A stretch of 64,000 nucleotides of DNA, from the NCBI GenBank assembly GCA_963786395.1, contig CAWAZD010000005.1, forward strand, positions 62,001-126,000, read 5' to 3'. This document shows positions 57,989-64,000 of the stretch, one piece after another (the stretch's first letter is position 1; each line of letters begins with the position of its first letter). Origin of the DNA: Fen-1301 sp963786395. GTDB lineage: Bacteria > Bacteroidota > Ignavibacteria > Ignavibacteriales > Ignavibacteriaceae. Position numbers and translations under genes: made by a program. The notes below the pieces were generated by a model, which was not told where the DNA came from, did not search any database, and was given only the letters and a program-made list of their open reading frames with translations.

Positions 57989-58042
57989 AAATAATAATAG
58001 TTAATCCCGTACATCATATCAAAATAAAATAAAATTAAAAGA

Positions 58043-58101
58043 TCAGATTAGGGGGTTAACCTAACCCGAAAGATTTTCTGAAGGATTTATTCTTTTAGGA
58101 G
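58043..58101 (+). promoter_or_regulatory. Possible attenuation switch covering the ilvD ribosome site
   Basis: The segment cctaa (58060-58064) can pair with ttagg at 58048-58052 or with ttagg at 58095-58099, which contains the start of the AGGAG ribosome site of ilvD. A further pair, tcaga/tctga, can close an outer stem. These are mutually exclusive 5-bp stems, so a switch driven by the stalled leader ribosome is possible; the stems are short and there is no T-run for a transcription terminator. Confidence 0.35.
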
Positions 58102-58105
58102 TATA

Positions 58106-59779
58106 ATGAGATCTGATCTTATTAAAAAAGGTTTCGAACGTGCACCCCACAGGAGTCTGCTTAAGGCAACCGGCGTGATAAGGAATGATGCTGATTTCGA
58201 TAAACCTTTTATCGGAATCTGCAATTCGTATATCGACCTTATCCCCGGACACGTTCATCTCCAGGAATTCGGTAAATTCATTAAAGAGGCTGTCAGAGAA
58301 GCAGGCGGCGTTCCTTTTGAATTTAATACTATCGGTGTTGATGACGGTATTGCAATGGGACACCTCGGAATGAGATATTCACTCCCCAGCCGCGAAATAA
58401 TCGCCGATAGTTTTGAAACAGTCGTTGAAGCTCATCGCCTCGATGGCGTTATATGCATCCCTAATTGCGACAAAATAGTACCCGGTATGATTATGGGAGC
58501 CGTAAGAGTAAATGTTCCCACAATCTTTGTCTCCGGCGGTCCAATGATGGCCGGCAGAATGCCCGATGGCGAAAAAGTTGATTTAATATCTGTGTTTGAA
58601 GGTGTTGGCAAATTTAAATCGGGCGCTATAGATGCCAAAAAACTGAAAGAATATGAAGACTTCGGCTGCCCAACTTGCGGGTCCTGTTCGGGAATGTTTA
58701 CTGCAAATTCAATGAACTGTTTAATGGAAGCTTTGGGAATTGCGCTTCCAGGTAATGGTTCCATTCTCGCGGTTGATCCACGAAGAAAAAGTCTTGCTAT
58801 CGCCGCCGCAAAACAATTACTCACTTTAGTCGAAAAGGATATTAAGCCCTCTGATATTCTTAATCGTAATTCATTTATGAATGCCTTCGCGCTTGATATG
58901 GCAATGGGAGGAAGTACAAATACAATTTTACATGCACTCGCAATTGCTAATGAAGCGCATATCGAATTTGAATTATCGGATCTGAATGAACTTGCCGGTC
59001 GCGTTCCCTATATCTGCAAGGTAAGTCCCGCCACAAAAAATGTTCACATGGAAGATGTTGACAGGGCTGGAGGTGTTTCGGCTATATTAAAAGAAATATC
59101 AAAAGTAAATGTACTGGATCTGTCCCGTCCCACTGTAACAGGAAAAACCCTGGGAGAAAATATTTCTTCTTCAGAGATACTTGATAAAGATGTAATCAAA
59201 ACTGTTGAAGATCCTTATTCAAACACAGGCGGGCTTGCTGTCCTTTTCGGAAACCTCGCTCCGCTTGGCTCAGTTGTCAAAACAGGATCAGTTAGTGAAA
59301 AGATGAAAGTGTTTTCAGGTCCTGCCAGAATATTTGAGTCTCAGGATGAAGCCTGCATCGGAATATTAAATGGCGATGTGAAAGCCGGTGATGTTGTTGT
59401 TATTAGGTACGAAGGTCCAAAAGGCGGACCCGGTATGCCCGAAATGCTTTCTCCTACAAGCAATATTATGGGCTTGGGTTTAGGCGATAGCGTTGCACTC
59501 ATTACCGATGGCAGATTCTCAGGAGGAACCCGCGGTGCGTGCATTGGTCATATTTCTCCTGAAGCTGCAGAAGGCGGTCCCATTGCCGCAATTCAAAACG
59601 GAGATATTATTCATATAGATATCCCGAATAAAAGTTTGAATGTTGAATTAACTCAGGAAGAGATATCTTCAAGATTAAATTTACTTCCCGAATTTTTACC
59701 CAAAATTAAAACCGGATATCTCGCTCGCTATGCAAAAATGGTATCCTCCGCCAATACCGGCGCAATATTAAAATTTTAA
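58106..59779 (+). CDS. ilvD: Dihydroxy-acid dehydratase
   Basis: This 557-residue enzyme makes 2-oxo acids from 2,3-dihydroxy acids in Val/Ile synthesis using an iron-sulfur cluster. The motifs are GICNSYIDLIPGH, the cluster-binding Cys in PNCDK and CPTCGSCSGMFTANSMN, and a C-terminal ITDGRFSGGTRG. AGGAG precedes the ATG. It is the first gene of the ilv-leu operon; ilvB starts 19 bases after its stop. Confidence 0.96.
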   Translation: MRSDLIKKGFERAPHRSLLKATGVIRNDADFDKPFIGICNSYIDLIPGHVHLQEFGKFIKEAVREAGGVPFEFNTIGVDDGIAMGHLGMRYSLPSREIIADSFETVVEAHRLDGVICIPNCDKIVPGMIMGAVRVNVPTIFVSGGPMMAGRMPDGEKVDLISVFEGVGKFKSGAIDAKKLKEYEDFGCPTCGSCSGMFTANSMNCLMEALGIALPGNGSILAVDPRRKSLAIAAAKQLLTLVEKDIKPSDILNRNSFMNAFALDMAMGGSTNTILHALAIANEAHIEFELSDLNELAGRVPYICKVSPATKNVHMEDVDRAGGVSAILKEISKVNVLDLSRPTVTGKTLGENISSSEILDKDVIKTVEDPYSNTGGLAVLFGNLAPLGSVVKTGSVSEKMKVFSGPARIFESQDEACIGILNGDVKAGDVVVIRYEGPKGGPGMPEMLSPTSNIMGLGLGDSVALITDGRFSGGTRGACIGHISPEAAEGGPIAAIQNGDIIHIDIPNKSLNVELTQEEISSRLNLLPEFLPKIKTGYLARYAKMVSSANTGAILKF

Positions 59780-59798
59780 TCATAACCAGAGTAACTAT

Positions 59799-61523
59799 AT
59801 GAAAAACAATGAAACGATTATGAAAGGTGCCCAAATATTTTTCGAATGCCTTAAAAGAGAAAAGGTCGAACATATTTTTGGCTTTCCGGGAGGCGCCGTA
59901 CTTCCCTTATATGAAGAACTCTATGATATAGATTATTTACAGCACATTCTTGTTAGGCATGAACAGGGAGCTGTGCATGCCGCTGAAGGTTACGCAAAGG
60001 TATCCGGTAAAACCGGAGTTGTTCTTGTTACTTCGGGACCAGGGGCAACTAATACTGTCACCGGAATTGCCGATGCATACATGGATTCGGTTCCTATTGT
60101 TGTTTTTACCGGACAAGTGCCTTCTGAACTTATAGGCAATGATGCGTTTCAGGAAGCTGATATCATGGGAATTACTAGACCAATTACAAAACATAATTTT
60201 CTTGTCAGAGATGTTAATGAACTTGCTTTAACAATCCGCAAAGCATTTTATATCGCCTCATCAGGAAGACCCGGACCCGTTGTTGTTGATCTTCCCAAAG
60301 ATGTTATAAATGCATCATGTGAATTTATTTATCCCGATGATCTTGATATTCGTGGATACAAGCCCGTTCTTAAAGGTCACATAAATCAAATTAAAAAAGC
60401 TGCTGAAGTAATTGCAAATGCAAAACGTCCTCTGTTGTATGTAGGCGGAGGAGTAATAATGTCCGGCGGCTCAAGTGAACTTGCTTTGTTTGCCAGGGAA
60501 AATAAACTGCCGGTAACAATGACTCTTCAGGGGTTAGGCGCTTTCCCGGGCACCGATGATCTTTCTCTCGGAATGCTCGGAATGCATGGAACTTATTATG
60601 CCAACCAGGCTGTTGACAATTGTGATGTTATAGTTTCCCTTGGAGCTCGTTTCGACGATCGTGTAACAGGCAATGTTGAAACATTTGCTAAGAATGCATA
60701 TAAAATTCATGCCGATATCGATCCCACATGCATAAATAAAAATGTAATTGTTGATTTACCAATAGTTGGAGATGTTAAACATATCCTTGCCGAACTTGCG
60801 GCAGAAATGCCAAATGCTCCGGATACAAAAGACTGGTGGCAGCAAATTTATGAATGGAGAGATGAATGCCCTCTACAGTATGAAGATAATGACGGCAGGT
60901 TAAGAACAGAATTTGTCATTGATAAATTATTTCAGAAGACAAATGGAAATGCAATTGTTGTTACCGATGTGGGTCAGCATCAAATGTGGACAGCACAGTA
61001 TTACAAATACAATTATCCGCGTTCCAATATTACTAGTGGCGGTCTCGGTACAATGGGCTTTTCGGTTCCCGCAGCTATTGGTGCTTCCTTTGCTGTTAAA
61101 GACAGACCCATTATTTCTATCAGTGGTGACGGCGGATTTCAAATGAATATTCAGGAACTTGTTACCGCCGCTGCTTATAAAGTCCCTGTAAAATTTATAA
61201 TTATCAATAACAGTTATCTTGGCATGGTAAGACAATGGCAGGAACTGTTTTATGCCGAGAGATATAGTTTCACCGATCTTGCTTCAAGTAATCCTGATTT
61301 CGTAAAAGTTGGTAACGCCTTCGGCATAGAATCTTTCTCTACCGATAATCCGAAGGATGTAGATTCACTCTTTGATAAAGCATTTGAAATTAATGACAGA
61401 CCGGTTCTTATTGAATTTAAAGTTGTAAGAGATGATATGGTGTTTCCTATGGTTCCATCGGGCGGATCAATTTCTGAAATGATGGTAAAAAGACTAAACC
61501 CCAAAAGGATAACTCTCTTATGA
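59799..61523 (+). CDS. ilvB: Acetolactate synthase large subunit
   Basis: A 574-residue TPP enzyme that condenses two pyruvates, or pyruvate with 2-oxobutyrate. It has FGFPGGAVLPLYEEL, the catalytic Glu in LVRHEQGAVHAAEGYA, and the TPP/metal motif GDGGFQMNIQELVTA ... NNSYLGMVRQWQ. Its stop overlaps the start of ilvN by 4 bases (ATGA), so the two subunits are translationally coupled. Confidence 0.96.
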   Translation: MKNNETIMKGAQIFFECLKREKVEHIFGFPGGAVLPLYEELYDIDYLQHILVRHEQGAVHAAEGYAKVSGKTGVVLVTSGPGATNTVTGIADAYMDSVPIVVFTGQVPSELIGNDAFQEADIMGITRPITKHNFLVRDVNELALTIRKAFYIASSGRPGPVVVDLPKDVINASCEFIYPDDLDIRGYKPVLKGHINQIKKAAEVIANAKRPLLYVGGGVIMSGGSSELALFARENKLPVTMTLQGLGAFPGTDDLSLGMLGMHGTYYANQAVDNCDVIVSLGARFDDRVTGNVETFAKNAYKIHADIDPTCINKNVIVDLPIVGDVKHILAELAAEMPNAPDTKDWWQQIYEWRDECPLQYEDNDGRLRTEFVIDKLFQKTNGNAIVVTDVGQHQMWTAQYYKYNYPRSNITSGGLGTMGFSVPAAIGASFAVKDRPIISISGDGGFQMNIQELVTAAAYKVPVKFIIINNSYLGMVRQWQELFYAERYSFTDLASSNPDFVKVGNAFGIESFSTDNPKDVDSLFDKAFEINDRPVLIEFKVVRDDMVFPMVPSGGSISEMMVKRLNPKRITLL

Positions 61524-62035
61524 AACATACCATATCTGTATTGGTTGAAAATCATTTCGGTGCTTTCGATAGAGTTGCCACTTTGTTCAGTGGCAAAGGT
61601 TTTAACCTTAGAAGCATTTCAATTGGTGAAACTGAACTTCCTGAAGTTTCAAGAATGACAATAGTAACTGAAGGAGATGCAAGAATTCTTGAACAGGTTA
61701 TCAAACAGCTCGACCGGCTGATCGATACGCTGAAAGTAACTGACCTTACTTCTGTAATTCATGTTGAACGTGAACTTGCTTTAATAAAAGTAAGCCTTGA
61801 AAACGCTTCTATGGAACAGTTAAAAAATATCACTGATATATTCAGAGGTAATATTGTTGATATAACAAATAATTCAATTACAATTGAGATAACCGGTCCT
61901 CCGGATAAAATTGATGCTACAATAAATATTCTTATGCCATATGGAATTATCGAAATGGCACGTTCGGGTATTGTAGCTCTTACCCGCGGTGAGCAGGTTA
62001 AACCTAAAAATAAAATTAATTCATTAACTAATTAA
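61520..62035 (+). CDS. ilvN: Acetolactate synthase small (regulatory) subunit
   Basis: A 171-residue subunit with an N-terminal ACT domain (ISVLVENHFGAFDRVATLFSG) that binds valine for feedback control of IlvB, and the C-terminal half typical of the full-length IlvH/IlvN form (IDATINILMPYGIIEMARSG). It overlaps ilvB by 4 bases and is followed by ilvC after 14 bases. Confidence 0.95.
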   Translation: MKHTISVLVENHFGAFDRVATLFSGKGFNLRSISIGETELPEVSRMTIVTEGDARILEQVIKQLDRLIDTLKVTDLTSVIHVERELALIKVSLENASMEQLKNITDIFRGNIVDITNNSITIEITGPPDKIDATINILMPYGIIEMARSGIVALTRGEQVKPKNKINSLTN

Positions 62036-62049
62036 AACAAGGATACATT

Positions 62050-63066
62050 ATGAAAGTTTATTATGACCAGGACGCTGACCTGTCTTTACTTGAAAAAAAG
62101 AAAGTTGCGGTTCTGGGATTCGGAAGTCAGGGACATGCACATAGCCTTAATCTTAAAGAAAGCGGTATGAATGTAGTCGTAGGATTACGTAAATCATCAC
62201 CCTCATGGCAAAAAGCTGAGAACGCCGGATTAACTGTAATGACAGTCGCTGATGCTGTTAAATGGGGAGATGTAATAATGGTTCTTCTTCCTGATCAGAA
62301 TCAAAAAGCTGTTTACGATGCTGAAATTGCTCCTTATCTTAAAGCCGGTGATATACTTGCCTTCGGTCATGGATTTAATATTCATTATAAACAGATTGTT
62401 CCTCCCGCAAATGTGAATGTAATGATGATAGCTCCCAAAGGTCCGGGGCACCTTGTCCGCAGAACTTATCTCGAAGGTTCGGGTGTTCCAAATTTAATAG
62501 CTGTGCATCAGGATCCTGCAGGAGATACTCTTCAGTATGCATTAGCATGGGCAAAAGGAATAGGCGGCACAAGAGCCGGGGTTATTGAAACAAATTTCAA
62601 AAATGAAACTGAAACAGATCTATTCGGTGAACAGGCTGTACTATGCGGCGGCTCTGCAGAATTAATTAAAGCCGGATTCGAAACTCTTACTGAAGCCGGA
62701 TATCCTCCGGAACTTGCATACTTCGAATGCATGCATGAAATGAAACTTATTGTTGACCTTTATTATGAAGGAGGTCTCTCAAGAATGAATTACTCCGTCA
62801 GCGATACTGCGGAATATGGTGGAATGACAAGAGGAAAAAGATTAATTACCGCAGAAACAAAAAAAGAAATGAAGAAAATTCTTTCGGAAGTTCAGAGCGG
62901 TCAGTTTGCAAAGGAATGGCTCGATGAATATAATGCCGGAATGCCGAACATGACAAAGTTAAGAAAAGAAAATAGTGAACATAAAATTGAAGAGGTTGGT
63001 GCGAAACTCCGTGGAATGATGAGCTGGTTGTTTAGGAAAAACAAGAAGGAAGAGGTCGGTGTATGA
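62050..63066 (+). CDS. ilvC: Ketol-acid reductoisomerase (class I)
   Basis: A 338-residue enzyme that isomerises and reduces acetolactate with NADPH and Mg. The Rossmann loop GFGSQGHAHSLNLK, the VGLRKSSPSW phosphate-binding loop, GPGHLVRRTYLEG and the C-terminal FECMHEMKLIVDLYYEGG are seen. Length and the single C-terminal domain match class I. It overlaps leuB by 4 bases. Confidence 0.96.
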   Translation: MKVYYDQDADLSLLEKKKVAVLGFGSQGHAHSLNLKESGMNVVVGLRKSSPSWQKAENAGLTVMTVADAVKWGDVIMVLLPDQNQKAVYDAEIAPYLKAGDILAFGHGFNIHYKQIVPPANVNVMMIAPKGPGHLVRRTYLEGSGVPNLIAVHQDPAGDTLQYALAWAKGIGGTRAGVIETNFKNETETDLFGEQAVLCGGSAELIKAGFETLTEAGYPPELAYFECMHEMKLIVDLYYEGGLSRMNYSVSDTAEYGGMTRGKRLITAETKKEMKKILSEVQSGQFAKEWLDEYNAGMPNMTKLRKENSEHKIEEVGAKLRGMMSWLFRKNKKEEVGV

Positions 63067-64000
63067 GCTATAAAATAGCTTTACTACCTGGCGATGGAAT
63101 CGGACCCGAAGTAACTGATGCCGCTGTGAAAGTAATAAATGCGGCAGCATCAAAATTTAACCTCTCATTTGAATTCAAAGAGGAATTGATTGGTGGCTCA
63201 TCTTATGATAAGCATGAGAATCCTCTTACTGATGAAACACTTCAGAGTTGTTTTAATTCAGATGCCGTTTTTCTTGGTGCGGTTGGAGGTCCCAAATGGG
63301 AAAAGCTGCCTCATAATCTTAAACCGGAAGCCGCACTTCTGAAACTCAGGAAAGAACTTGGATTGTTTGCCAACATTCGTCCTGCTAAAATCTATAATGC
63401 ACTGATCGATTCCTCAACTCTGAAAAAAGAAGTGCTTGAAGGGACTGATTTTGTTGTCCTCCGTGAACTTACTGGTGGAATATATTTCGGTCAACCCCGC
63501 GGCTTTGATGAGAACCGCGGGTGGAATACAATGGAATATACTCATGATGAAGTTGAACGCATTACGCGAATGGCTTTTACATTAGCCGCCGGCAGAAGTA
63601 AAAAAGTTACCTCTGTTGATAAAGCAAATGTTCTTGAGGTATCTCAATTCTGGAGAAATATCGTTCATGATGTGCATAAGGATTTTCCTGACATCGAATT
63701 AAATGATATGTATGTAGACAATGCCGCAATGCAGATAGTCCGGAATCCGAAACAGTTTGATGTTCTCCTAACCTCAAATTTATTCGGTGATATATTAAGC
63801 GATATCGGAGGAATGATAACGGGAAGTCTGGGAATGCTTCCCTCGGCCAGTCTTGGAAATAAATATTCATTGTACGAACCTGTTCATGGAAGTGCGCCTG
63901 ATATAGCCGGTCAGGGTAAAGCTAATCCGCTTGCCGCTATATCTTCGGTTGCAATGATGTTTAATTATTCATTCAATCTTCCTGAAGCTTCTGTGTTGAT
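63063..64000 (+). CDS. leuB: 3-Isopropylmalate dehydrogenase, cut by the right edge
   Basis: The frame starts with ATG at 63063, overlapping the ilvC stop by 4 bases, and runs off the window. It begins YKIALLPGDGIGPEVTDA and has LLKLRKELGLFANIRPAK, ELTGGIYFGQPRG, DNAAMQIVRNP, SNLFGDILSDIGG and YEPVHGSAPDIAGQGKANP, all typical of LeuB. It oxidises and decarboxylates 3-isopropylmalate with NAD. About 310 of roughly 355 codons are present. It extends the ilv operon towards leucine. Confidence 0.95.
   Translation, partial: MSYKIALLPGDGIGPEVTDAAVKVINAAASKFNLSFEFKEELIGGSSYDKHENPLTDETLQSCFNSDAVFLGAVGGPKWEKLPHNLKPEAALLKLRKELGLFANIRPAKIYNALIDSSTLKKEVLEGTDFVVLRELTGGIYFGQPRGFDENRGWNTMEYTHDEVERITRMAFTLAAGRSKKVTSVDKANVLEVSQFWRNIVHDVHKDFPDIELNDMYVDNAAMQIVRNPKQFDVLLTSNLFGDILSDIGGMITGSLGMLPSASLGNKYSLYEPVHGSAPDIAGQGKANPLAAISSVAMMFNYSFNLPEASVL

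Overview
The window looks like chromosomal DNA from a low-GC, Gram-negative member of the Bacteroidota/Chlorobiota group, most likely an Ignavibacteria-type organism. The basis is two secreted beta-propeller proteins ending in a type IX secretion (T9SS) sorting domain with the NYPNPFNP signature, a GldC homologue, two S46 dipeptidyl-peptidases, a DUF2911 lipoprotein-like protein and a glycine-rich RRM protein. The phylum is inferred from gene content; no rRNA gene is present to test it.

Layout. 1-4.2 kb: a radical SAM protein cut by the left edge, a NarL-type response regulator, a tiny lysine-rich protein, Dps and an RhlE-type helicase. 4.7-7.2 kb: a three-gene cassette (DltA-like adenylation enzyme, carrier protein, left-handed beta-helix acyltransferase). 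7.6-14.2 kb: RRM protein, uracil permease, PPK2, NYN-domain protein, fucose-isomerase-like protein, an RlmL-type methyltransferase, a transposase relic and palindromic repeats. 14.5-26.2 kb: alcohol dehydrogenase, AmrS-like radical SAM enzyme, VOC protein, pyruvate kinase overlapping a Lon-like protease, class V aminotransferase, DUF2911 protein, SDR, phosphomannomutase and a zinc-ribbon protein. 26.3-38.1 kb: paired S46 peptidases, a barrel-like protein, GldC, an M13 peptidase and a propeller-type sensor kinase. 38.9-45.5 kb: thrABC, then convergent glnK-amt. 45.8-52.4 kb: an unusual operon of an SPFH protein, a tandem aminotransferase-like protein and a divergent PEP-carboxylase-like protein. 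52.6-56.6 kb: two T9SS-secreted Asp-box propellers. 56.6-58.1 kb: a tRNA-Lys 3' fragment, an array of hairpins and an Ile/Leu/Val-rich leader peptide. 58.1-64 kb: ilvD-ilvB-ilvN-ilvC-leuB, cut by the right edge.

How the genes fit together. The right half is dominated by nitrogen assimilation and amino-acid synthesis: GlnK-Amt brings in ammonium, a possible PEP-to-oxaloacetate-to-aspartate pair lies beside thrABC (aspartate to threonine), and threonine can feed the ilv/leu operon. That operon is preceded by a 52-codon reading frame whose last 21 residues hold 15 Ile, Leu or Val residues, a strong candidate attenuation leader. Secreted peptidases and T9SS proteins fit a polymer-degrading life style.

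Data quality. Nine otherwise intact genes are broken by about thirteen one-base frameshifts, four of them in thrA. Several sit at homopolymers and vanish if one base is added or removed, so I annotate these as single genes and suspect assembly or sequencing errors rather than decay.
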